This document shows, one piece after another, positions 1-5,612 of a DNA stretch of 5,612 nucleotides. The position numbers and the translations under genes were made by a program. The notes under the pieces are model-generated. The model worked only from the letters and a program-made list of their open reading frames with translations, did not search any database and had not been told where the DNA came from. How positions within the stretch are numbered: the first letter of the stretch is position 1; every line of letters begins with the position of its first letter. Source of the DNA: Gammaproteobacteria bacterium (GTDB lineage: Bacteria > Pseudomonadota > Gammaproteobacteria > Steroidobacterales > Steroidobacteraceae); contig JAQGOD010000465.1 in NCBI GenBank assembly GCA_028293775.1, positions 1 through 5,612 of the forward strand, in the 5' to 3' direction.

Positions 1-3000
1 CCCGCGCCGCTGGCGATTACCAGTGGAATCACACCCATGATGAAGGCGAACGAGGTCATGAGGATGGGACGCAGCCGCAAGCGGCAGGCCTCGACCGCCG
101 CATCAACAGGCGCCAATCCATGCTCCACGCGCTCGCGCGCAAACTCCACGATCAAAATCGCATTCTTGCAAGCCAAGCCCACCAGCACGATGAAGCCGAT
201 TTGCGTCAGCACATTGTTGTCCGATCCTTTCAGCCAAACGCCCAGCATCGCCGACAACAGGCACATCGGTACGATGAGAATTACGGCGAGCGGCAATGCC
301 CAGCTTTCGTACTGAGCCGACAGAATCAGAAACACCAGCATCACGCACAGCGGGAAAACCAGCAGCGCGGTATTACCTGCACTTTTTTGTTGAAAAGTGA
401 GGTCGGTCCATTCATAGCCGAAGCCGTTGGGCAGCGTTTCCTGCAGTACGCGCTCCATGGCCGCCGTCGCCTGGCCGGACGAAACACCCGGCGCACCCTG
501 CCCGTTGATGTCAGCAGCGAGGTACACATTGTAATGCGAGACTCGATCGGGGCCCGCTTCAAAGCGAATGTCGGCGACCGCCCCCATGGGCACCATGTCG
601 CCCCGGAGGTTACGCATTTTCAAATTGGCGATGTCCTCGGGTTGATTGCGGAATTGCGGCTCCGCTTGAGCATATACGCGATAAGTTCGTCCAAACTGAT
701 TGAAATCGTTAATGTAAACAGATCCCAGATAAGTCTGCAGCGTATCGAATACCGAGGACAGAGGAACGCCCTGTCGTTTGGCCTTGACTCGGTCGACGTC
801 CGCGAACAGCTGCGGCACGCTGTTTTGAAACGTGGTGTATGTCGCGTAAGGATTTAATTGGCGGTCTTGGCGCGCCCTGTTCAAGACCTCGCCGCTGACC
901 CGTGCCAGCTCATCGTAGCCGTGCGCGGCGCGGTCCTGAAGGAATAGCTTGAATCCTCCCGTCGTCCCGAGGCCTTGAACCGGCGGCGGCGGCACCGCAA
1001 AGATGGTGGCATCCTGGATTCCTGAAAATTTCTGGTTGAGCGATTGCGCAATGGCGGCCGCGGATAGGTTCTTGGTCTTGCGCTCATCGAAGGACTTCAA
1101 CGGAAAGAACAGCACGGCTGCATTGCTCAAATTGACGAAGCCTTGCACCGAGAGGCCCGAAAAGCCGATCACATGGTCAACGCCCGGTGTCTCCTTGGCA
1201 ATAGCGGACATTTGCCGCACCACTTTCTCGGTACGATCAAGCGAGGCGGCATCCGGCAACTGCACGATGCCGATCAGATACTGCTTATCTTGGGGTGGAA
1301 TAAACCCGCCCGGCACCAGCCGGAACATCCCCCAGGTGCCAAGCAGCAAACAGGCGAAAATGCCCAACACCACCACTCGGATCCCCGTGAGCCGCCGCAC
1401 TGCGTTACCGTAGCCCTGCGATGAGCGCTCGAATCCGCGATTGAACAAGCGGAAAAATCCGCCAAACACCTTGTCGATGCCTCGCTGGAATACGTCGGGC
1501 TGGGAATTTCGCGGTTTGAGGAGCAAAGCGGCCAATGCAGGCGACAAGGTCAACGAATTGAATGTCGAGATCAGGGTGCTCGCCGCAATGGTGATGCCGA
1601 ACTGGCGATAAAATTGGCCGGTCAGGCCGGAGACGAATGCCACGGGTATGAATACCGCGCACAACACCAGGGCAATGGAAATGATGGGCCGGGTTACCTC
1701 GCCCATGGCTGCATGCGCAGCCGCATGGGGGTTCAAGCCATCCTCGATTTTGCGCTCGATGTTCTCCACGACGACGATGGCGTCGTCGACCACGATGCCG
1801 GTGGCCAGCACCAGTCCGAACAACGTCAGCGAGTTGATGGTAAATCCTGCCAGCAGCAACACCGCGAGTGTGCCGATGATGGCGACCGGCACCGCCACCA
1901 GGGGGATCACGCTGGCCCGCCAGGTTTGCAGGAACACGACGACCACCAGCACCACCAACAGGACCGCTTCGAACAAAGTATGAATGACGGATTCGATCGA
2001 GCTGCGCACAAACACCGTCGGGTCGTAGTCGATTTCGTAACTCACGCCCTCCGGGAAGTCCTTCGCGAGTTCCTTCATCTTGGCGCGAACCGCATCCGAG
2101 AGCTGCAGGGCATTGGCACCCGGCAGTTGGAACACAGGAATGGCGACGGCCGGACCGCCATCCAACATGCTGCGCAAGGCATAGTTGTCCGGACCGAGCT
2201 CGAGCCGGGCAATGTCGCGCAAATACGTGGTCTCGCCGTTCGCGCCGCTCTTGACGACAATGTTTCCGAACTCTTGTTCGGTCTGCAGGCGCCCCTGAGC
2301 ATTGACGATGTATTGAAACTGTGTGCCCGGCAGCGCGGGCTGCCCTCCGATTTGTCCGGCGGCCACTTGTACGTTCTGCTCGCGCACCGCAGCCAGCACT
2401 TCATCCACATCCATGTTGCGGGCGGCGATCTTGCCCGGATCCAGCCACAATCGCATGGCGTAGTCGCCCGAGCCGAATACCCGCACGTCGCCCATGCCTG
2501 GAATGCGCGCCAGCACGTCTTTGATTTGAATGATGGCGTAATTGCGCAAGTACAGCGAGTCGTAGCGTCCGTCGCCCGACTTCAGAAACACGACCATGGT
2601 CAGGTCCGGTGAGCGCTTCTGGGTGACCAAACCGATCTGCCGCACCACGTCGGGCAAACGACTCTCCGCCTGGGCGACGCGGTTCTGGCTCTGCACCTGG
2701 GCGATATCAAGATCGGTGCCCAGCCTGAATGTCACGGTGATGGAAAACGTGCCGTCTGGGGTTGCCGTCGAATTGGTATAAATCGCGTTTTCCACGCCAT
2801 TGATTTGTTGCTCGAGCGGCGTTATCACCGTCTCGGCAATGGTCTTGGGCGAAGCGCCCGGATATTGGCCGCTGATCACCACCGTGGGCGGTACGATTTC
2901 CGGGTATTCGCTGATGGGCAGGTTGGGCATCGCCAACAAGCCGCCCACCGTGATCAGTATGGCGAGCACCGTGGCAAATATCGGCCGTTCGATGAAGAAC

Positions 3001-3014
3001 GAGGAAATGTTCAT
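1..3014 (-). CDS. mexF: MexF/OqxB-type RND multidrug efflux transporter (HAE1 family), C-terminus cut by window edge
   Basis: Inner-membrane, proton-driven pump subunit that exports drugs or other hydrophobic compounds as a trimer with a membrane fusion protein and an outer-membrane channel. Translation from the ATG at 3014 gives 1004 codons open to the left edge. Related proteins are about 1050-1060 aa, so some 50 residues, mainly TM12 and the tail, are missing. Seen: N-terminus MNISSFFIERPIFATVL with TM1 (about 10-29); first porter domain (about 40-340); TM2-TM6 (about 347-500); TM7 (about 547-566); second porter domain; TM8-TM11 (about 883-1001). The proton-relay residues are intact: D410 and D411 in TM4 (GIVVDDAIVVVEN) and K950 in TM10 (GLACKNAILIVEF). 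From memory the sequence tracks Pseudomonas MexF closely throughout, without a frameshift, so I call the MexF/OqxB branch rather than AcrB/MexB. The symbol is at family level. The start is supported by a good ribosome-binding site and by its position just after the fusion-protein gene. Confidence 0.96.
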   Translation of the reverse strand, partial: MNISSFFIERPIFATVLAILITVGGLLAMPNLPISEYPEIVPPTVVISGQYPGASPKTIAETVITPLEQQINGVENAIYTNSTATPDGTFSITVTFRLGTDLDIAQVQSQNRVAQAESRLPDVVRQIGLVTQKRSPDLTMVVFLKSGDGRYDSLYLRNYAIIQIKDVLARIPGMGDVRVFGSGDYAMRLWLDPGKIAARNMDVDEVLAAVREQNVQVAAGQIGGQPALPGTQFQYIVNAQGRLQTEQEFGNIVVKSGANGETTYLRDIARLELGPDNYALRSMLDGGPAVAIPVFQLPGANALQLSDAVRAKMKELAKDFPEGVSYEIDYDPTVFVRSSIESVIHTLFEAVLLVVLVVVVFLQTWRASVIPLVAVPVAIIGTLAVLLLAGFTINSLTLFGLVLATGIVVDDAIVVVENIERKIEDGLNPHAAAHAAMGEVTRPIISIALVLCAVFIPVAFVSGLTGQFYRQFGITIAASTLISTFNSLTLSPALAALLLKPRNSQPDVFQRGIDKVFGGFFRLFNRGFERSSQGYGNAVRRLTGIRVVVLGIFACLLLGTWGMFRLVPGGFIPPQDKQYLIGIVQLPDAASLDRTEKVVRQMSAIAKETPGVDHVIGFSGLSVQGFVNLSNAAVLFFPLKSFDERKTKNLSAAAIAQSLNQKFSGIQDATIFAVPPPPVQGLGTTGGFKLFLQDRAAHGYDELARVSGEVLNRARQDRQLNPYATYTTFQNSVPQLFADVDRVKAKRQGVPLSSVFDTLQTYLGSVYINDFNQFGRTYRVYAQAEPQFRNQPEDIANLKMRNLRGDMVPMGAVADIRFEAGPDRVSHYNVYLAADINGQGAPGVSSGQATAAMERVLQETLPNGFGYEWTDLTFQQKSAGNTALLVFPLCVMLVFLILSAQYESWALPLAVILIVPMCLLSAMLGVWLKGSDNNVLTQIGFIVLVGLACKNAILIVEFARERVEHGLAPVDAAVEACRLRLRPILMTSFAFIMGVIPLVIASGA

Positions 3015-3019
3015 CGGGA

Positions 3020-3025
3020 CCCTTT
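3020..3025 (-). promoter_or_regulatory. Ribosome-binding site of the RND gene, overlapping the upstream stop codon
   Basis: On the minus strand AAAGGG lies 5 bases before the ATG at 3014. It overlaps the TAA stop (3024-3026) of the membrane fusion gene. This fixes the transporter start and implies translational coupling, so the two subunits are made together. Confidence 0.7.
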
Positions 3026-4163
3026 AGGACGCCGCGGGCGCGGTCGCGCCCATGGTCACTTTCTGCGGCGTCACGGTGACGCCCGGATGCACGCGCTGCG
3101 CCCCGTTCACCACGACGACATCGCCCGCCTTCAGGCCCTCGCGCACCACCCGCAGGCCGTCGATCACACGTCCGAGTTTGACTTTGCGATATTCGATTTG
3201 ATTGTTGGCTCCGAGCAGCAGCACGTATTTTTGATTCTGGTCGGTGTTGACGGCGCGATCATCGATCAATATCGCGGAATACTCTTCGTTTCCCAGCAGC
3301 TGCACGCGTGCAAACAAGCCGGGAGTAAATCGGCCATCTTTGTTCTGCAGTACCGCGCGTGCGCGAATCGTGCCGGTCTGCGGATTCAATTGATTGTCGA
3401 CGAAATCCACCGTGCCGGTATGGGGAAATCCGTCTTCGTTGGCGAGGCCCACTTGAACCGGTTTGCCGGAGTCGTGCGAGTTCTGGCTATAGCGCAAGTA
3501 GCTTTGCTCATCTGCATCGAAATAGATGTAGATCGGATCCATCGAAACCACCGAGGAGAGCAGCGTGCCGCCGTTGGTGCCGCCGGTGACAAGGTTGCCC
3601 CGGGTCACTTCCGCGCGGCTCACCCGCCCATCGATGGGGCTGGAGACTTTCGTGAAATTCAAGTTGAGCGCGGCCGCTTCGAGAGCCGCTTGCGAGCCCG
3701 CGGCGTTGGCTTCGGCCTGTGCCACGGTGCTCTTGCGCTCATCCAGCTCCTCCTCGGACACGGCGCCGCTTTCTTTCAATCGCTGCACGCGCACCAATTC
3801 GATCCGCCCTAAGTCCAAAGCGGTCTTGAAACGCTTCAGGTCGGCGGCGGCACGATCGTATTCAGCCTGATAGGGCCTGGGATCGATGACGAACAGCAGC
3901 GTGCCGCGCTTGACTAAGCTGCCCTCGGTGAACGCAACCTTGTCGATGTATCCCGAAACCCGCGGCCGTATCTCCACGGTCTCCACAGCTTGGAGCCGTC
4001 CTGTGAATTCGTCCCAATCTTTGACCCGTTTCTCGAGTACTTGCGCCACGCTCACCTGGGGCGGCGGCGGGGCGGCGGGTCCGCCCGATTTGCCGCACCC
4101 GGCAATAAATGGCATTAAACAAACTACTATAGAGATGCCCCGTATCTTATTGATTATTCGCAT
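3024..4163 (-). CDS. mexE: MexE/OqxA-type periplasmic membrane fusion lipoprotein of an RND efflux pump
   Basis: Periplasmic adaptor that joins the RND transporter to a TolC/OprN-like outer-membrane channel. It is 379 aa, a usual length for the family. The N-terminus has basic residues, a hydrophobic stretch (10-22) and a lipobox IAGC with C23 as the lipidated cysteine; residue 24 is Gly, not Asp. A Pro-rich linker (29-36) follows. The first lipoyl half is about 60-98 (RPRVSGYIDKVAFTEG), an alpha-helical coiled-coil hairpin spans about 99-168, the second lipoyl half is about 169-195 (SSPIDGRVSRAEVTRGNLV), then come a beta-barrel (about 205-290) and a membrane-proximal domain (about 292-370). 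The hairpin tip keeps the R-x3-L-x6-S pattern (R125, L129, S136) known from AcrA as the contact with TolC. The gene is first in an operon with the transporter, 9 bases upstream of it. The ATG at 4163 has only a modest GGGAA site 5 bases upstream, but it gives a complete lipoprotein signal. The symbol is at family level. Confidence 0.95.
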   Translation of the reverse strand: MRIINKIRGISIVVCLMPFIAGCGKSGGPAAPPPPQVSVAQVLEKRVKDWDEFTGRLQAVETVEIRPRVSGYIDKVAFTEGSLVKRGTLLFVIDPRPYQAEYDRAAADLKRFKTALDLGRIELVRVQRLKESGAVSEEELDERKSTVAQAEANAAGSQAALEAAALNLNFTKVSSPIDGRVSRAEVTRGNLVTGGTNGGTLLSSVVSMDPIYIYFDADEQSYLRYSQNSHDSGKPVQVGLANEDGFPHTGTVDFVDNQLNPQTGTIRARAVLQNKDGRFTPGLFARVQLLGNEEYSAILIDDRAVNTDQNQKYVLLLGANNQIEYRKVKLGRVIDGLRVVREGLKAGDVVVVNGAQRVHPGVTVTPQKVTMGATAPAAS

Positions 4164-4177
4164 TTAAATTCCCATTC

Positions 4178-4191
4178 TAAGACAGATCTTA
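4178..4191. repeat. Small inverted repeat TAAGA-N4-TCTTA near the efflux operon start
   Basis: Perfect 5-base arms with a 4-base spacer, 15 bases upstream of the mexE-like start codon. It overlaps the only plausible minus-strand -10 element, TAAGAT (complement of 4186-4191), so a protein bound here could block transcription. No good -35 hexamer sits 16-18 bases upstream of that -10. Arms this short occur often by chance. Confidence 0.3.
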
Positions 4192-4225
4192 TCGGCCTGC
4201 GGGTGCAGCCATTCATTTCATCACA

Positions 4226-4241
4226 TCGAAATGCGTTTCGA
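4226..4241. repeat. 16-bp inverted repeat TCGAAA-TGCG-TTTCGA, candidate operator
   Basis: Perfect 6-base arms around a 4-base centre whose two middle bases also pair, so only one position breaks full symmetry. It sits near the middle of the divergent region, 62 bases from the mexE-like start and 68 bases from the plus-strand start. Relative to the weak promoters proposed here, its centre is about 55 and 62 bases upstream of the two possible transcription starts, a typical position for an activator. That it binds a regulator is inference. Confidence 0.5.
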
Positions 4242-4260
4242 CATAATCAATGGCCTCTAG

Positions 4261-4289
4261 TTGTAGCATTCTCCGATGGCGGTTATGTT
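4261..4289 (+). promoter_or_regulatory. Possible sigma-70 promoter for the SRPBCC-GyrI gene
   Basis: TTGTAG (4261-4266, 3 of 6 matches to TTGACA) and TATGTT (4284-4289, 4 of 6 to TATAAT) are separated by exactly 17 bases. Transcription would start near 4296, leaving a leader of about 14 bases that only just includes the ribosome-binding site. The weak -35 would suit an activator-dependent promoter. This is a pattern match only. Confidence 0.3.
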
Positions 4290-4297
4290 ATTTTTTT

Positions 4298-4303
4298 GAG
4301 GGA
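4298..4303 (+). promoter_or_regulatory. Ribosome-binding site of the SRPBCC-GyrI gene
   Basis: GAGGGA follows a run of seven T and lies 6 bases before the ATG at 4310. It decides the start in favour of 4310 over the in-frame ATG at 4250, which has no such site. Confidence 0.75.
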
Positions 4304-4309
4304 CTAAGC

Positions 4310-5308
4310 ATGGGCAAAAAAATACTCACCATACTGGTTGCCGTCTTGGTGCTGCTTGCGGTAGTCGGGTTGCTATTGCCGCGACACGCGCATGTGCAGC
4401 GTTCCGTCACCATCGAGCGGCCTGCAAGTTTGATCTATGCGACCGTCAATTCTTTTGTGCTGTTTCCGAAATGGTCGCCGTGGCAGGACTTGGACCCCAA
4501 CATGACCCAGGTGACGGAAGGACCGCGTGAAGGCGTGGGGGCCAAATTGGTTTGGAAGGGGAATGACAAGGTCGGCTCGGGAACGCAAGTGATTACCGCC
4601 TCGACGACCGATCGATCCGTGGCCAGCGATCTCGATTTCGGAAGCACGGGCACGGCGAAATCCCTGGTTACATTGACTCCGGAAGGCAGCGCCACGCGGG
4701 CCACTTGGGCGGTGGATATGGACATGGGTGCCAATCCCATCGGCCATTACATCGGCTTGACGATGGACGGAATGCTGGGAAAGGATTTTGCGAACGGGCT
4801 CGGCAAGCTCAAGTCACTGGTTGAAAGCATGCCCAACGCGGACATCGCGGAATTTACCGCAGAGCCCGTTACCTTAACGGCCGCCCCGCTCTTGATTGTC
4901 AACGAATCGGTCCCGCCGGCAGGCATCGGTAAGGCCTATGCCGATGCGTTTGGGCAAATCGGCAAGTTCATGGCCAAGAACAAGCTGCACCAAACCGGCG
5001 CGCCATTAGGCATCGAAGGTGTCATGACGGCCGGCAATTACACTTTCGATGCCGGCATTCCCGTAGATCGCAGCGATGTCGCAGGCTCCGAGGGCATCCG
5101 CGCCGTGCAAAGCTATGCCGGCAAGGCGTTCAAGACAACCCACGTAGGCGCGTACGAAAACTTGCCCCAGACCCAGGAGAAGCTGCGTGCTTATTTGGCC
5201 GCGCACGGTTATGTACAGAAAGGCCCATTCATCTCCTTATACGTCGATGATCCGAGCACCATGGTGGTCGAGAAAGTGCGGACGGAAATCTACGCGCCGG
5301 TCGAATGA
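4310..5308 (+). CDS. Membrane-anchored SRPBCC (polyketide-cyclase-like) plus GyrI-like ligand-binding protein
   Basis: A 332-aa protein with two ligand-binding folds. Residues 1-4 are basic and 5-23 form a hydrophobic segment ending in LLLPRHAH. No clear signal-peptidase site is visible, so it is probably an N-terminal anchor with the rest in the periplasm. Residues about 28-172 resemble the SRPBCC/polyketide cyclase-2 family: VQRSVTIERPASLIYATV at the start, the characteristic FPKWSPW (52-58), and a closing helix near 158-172. Residues about 182-331 resemble the GyrI-like effector-binding domain, with FDAGIPV (246-252), HVGAYENLPQTQEKLRAYL, then KGPFISLYVDDP (304-315) and the family ending TEIYAPV. 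GyrI-like domains bind small molecules or inhibit gyrase; SRPBCC domains hold hydrophobic ligands. No catalytic residues are evident and no DNA-binding helix-turn-helix precedes the GyrI part, so it is not an AraC/MerR-type regulator. Its divergent placement beside an efflux operon suggests a role in sensing or handling pump substrates, but that is inference. Confidence 0.85.
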   Translation: MGKKILTILVAVLVLLAVVGLLLPRHAHVQRSVTIERPASLIYATVNSFVLFPKWSPWQDLDPNMTQVTEGPREGVGAKLVWKGNDKVGSGTQVITASTTDRSVASDLDFGSTGTAKSLVTLTPEGSATRATWAVDMDMGANPIGHYIGLTMDGMLGKDFANGLGKLKSLVESMPNADIAEFTAEPVTLTAAPLLIVNESVPPAGIGKAYADAFGQIGKFMAKNKLHQTGAPLGIEGVMTAGNYTFDAGIPVDRSDVAGSEGIRAVQSYAGKAFKTTHVGAYENLPQTQEKLRAYLAAHGYVQKGPFISLYVDDPSTMVVEKVRTEIYAPVE

Positions 5309-5329
5309 CCTCGGAGCCTCCTGCCCGCG

Positions 5330-5612
5330 TCAGGCGCAAGGCGGGTGCCTGGGACAGGCGCCGCTCCGCGGACAGATGACGCTGGCCTTCGAGTCGAGCG
5401 CATCCGCGATCCAAGAAATGGTAAGAACCTGCGACGCTGCCCGAATGGCCGCCTCGGCCTCGGCCGGTATCACGCCATCCCCACCGCCGCGGCGGCACGA
5501 CTCCGCGACCGAGGCCACAATGTCCTCGCCCGCAAAACCCTGAGCTTCCAATGCGGGCAATAAGTCCACCCCCACGGATAGGACATGCAATTCATCCAAG
5601 GCATCGCGAGTG
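5330..5612 (-). CDS. Unidentified protein, C-terminal part only (5' end beyond window)
   Basis: A minus-strand frame is open from the right edge to a TGA at 5330-5332, giving 94 codons. I do not recognise the family. The sequence is mixed in composition and looks globular in its first two thirds: TRDALDELHVLSVGVDL, then a helix-like stretch with GFAGEDIVASVAESC, then AEAEAAIRAASQVL and WIADALD. It ends in a Cys/Pro-rich tail (CPRSGACPRHPPCA) with no clear structure. It converges on the SRPBCC-GyrI gene with 21 bases between the stop codons. It is preferred over the overlapping plus-strand frames because those read as low-complexity Ala/Ser/Arg/Pro and have no ribosome-binding site. A start inside the window (such as TTG at 5599) is possible, but the frame stays open to the edge. 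The true stop could also differ if the tail is miscalled. Confidence 0.5.
   Translation of the reverse strand, partial: TRDALDELHVLSVGVDLLPALEAQGFAGEDIVASVAESCRRGGGDGVIPAEAEAAIRAASQVLTISWIADALDSKASVICPRSGACPRHPPCA
5344..5362. terminator. GC-rich hairpin near the convergent gene ends, possible weak bidirectional terminator
   Basis: GGTGCCTG and CAGGCGCC form an 8-bp stem (seven Watson-Crick pairs and one T-G wobble) around a GGA loop. It lies 36 bases past the plus-strand stop codon and inside the last codons of the minus-strand frame. There is no T-run on either side, so it is not a classical intrinsic terminator. It may pause polymerase, protect the transcript end, or be chance in GC-rich DNA. 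Confidence 0.3.

Larger units (their letters stand above)
4164..4309. promoter_or_regulatory. Divergent intergenic control region between the efflux operon and the SRPBCC-GyrI gene
   Basis: These 146 bases are clearly more AT-rich than the flanking genes and separate two divergent start codons, so promoters for both directions must lie here or within the gene ends. The region holds two inverted repeats (4226-4241 and 4178-4191) and one weak promoter-like match for each direction. No small regulator gene fits in the gap. Confidence 0.8.

Noticed and set aside
120..857. Long plus-strand frame of 245 codons
   Set aside because: It is antisense to the well-conserved C-terminal half of the RND transporter. 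Its product is rich in Arg, His and Gln with no family features, as expected for the mirror of a GC-rich gene.
1614..2612. Plus-strand frame of 332 codons
   Set aside because: It lies wholly antisense to the RND gene. The product is dominated by His, Gln, Asp and Arg runs, has no ribosome-binding site and resembles no known protein.
3386..3592. Short minus-strand frame inside the mexE-like gene as a possible nested gene
   Set aside because: It is a shifted frame of the adaptor's beta-barrel region, without its own ribosome-binding site or recognisable product.
2805..3812. Plus-strand frame of 335 codons
   Set aside because: It runs antisense across the junction of both efflux genes, whose own frames match their families end to end. 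The length reflects codon bias, not a real gene.
4174..4179. Minus-strand TAGAAT hexamer as a -10 for the mexE-like gene (5 of 6 matches)
   Set aside because: Transcription would start near 4167, inside or past the GGGAA ribosome-binding site, and no -35 lies at the right distance.
4250..4309. In-frame upstream ATG that would add 20 residues to the SRPBCC-GyrI protein
   Set aside because: It has no ribosome-binding site, would put extra residues ahead of the membrane anchor, and overlaps the promoter-like elements. The ATG at 4310 has GAGGGA at good spacing.
5187..5543. Plus-strand frame of 118 codons spanning the end of the SRPBCC-GyrI gene
   Set aside because: It starts inside the confirmed gene in another frame. 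Its later part reads as Ala/Ser/Pro-rich low complexity opposite a better minus-strand frame.

Overview
The window holds one half of a divergent gene pair built around a tripartite drug-efflux pump. It probably comes from a soil- or plant-type proteobacterium. That placement is inference: GC content is fairly high (roughly 58-60% by eye), there is a MexEF/OqxAB-type RND pump, and both the efflux lipoprotein and the ligand-binding protein look Gram-negative. No ribosomal RNA or other marker allows a firmer placement.

Layout. On the minus strand, from about 4163 down to the left edge, lie a periplasmic membrane fusion lipoprotein (MexE-like, 379 aa, complete) and an RND inner-membrane transporter (MexF-like, 1004 codons seen, C-terminus cut off by the window). 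They form a tight operon: 9 bases separate stop and start, and the transporter's ribosome-binding site overlaps the upstream stop codon. A 146-base divergent intergenic region (4164-4309) carries a 16-bp inverted repeat, a second smaller one, and one weak promoter-like match in each direction. On the plus strand, 4310-5308 encodes a membrane-anchored protein with an SRPBCC (polyketide-cyclase-like) domain followed by a GyrI-like small-molecule-binding domain. At the right edge, a minus-strand reading frame (5330 to beyond 5612) converges on it. It is probably the C-terminal end of a gene that I cannot identify.

How they work together. The MexF-like protein is a proton-driven exporter and the MexE-like lipoprotein links it to a TolC/OprN-type outer-membrane channel. 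No channel gene is in the window; it may lie beyond the left edge. The divergent SRPBCC-GyrI protein combines two folds that bind small hydrophobic ligands, so it could sense, carry or buffer compounds related to the pump. That functional link rests only on gene position and the shared intergenic region.

I see no mobile element, CRISPR array, tRNA or rRNA. Most of the window is an ordinary RND efflux locus. The points worth a second look are the divergent partner, the palindrome between the genes and the unidentified right-edge frame.
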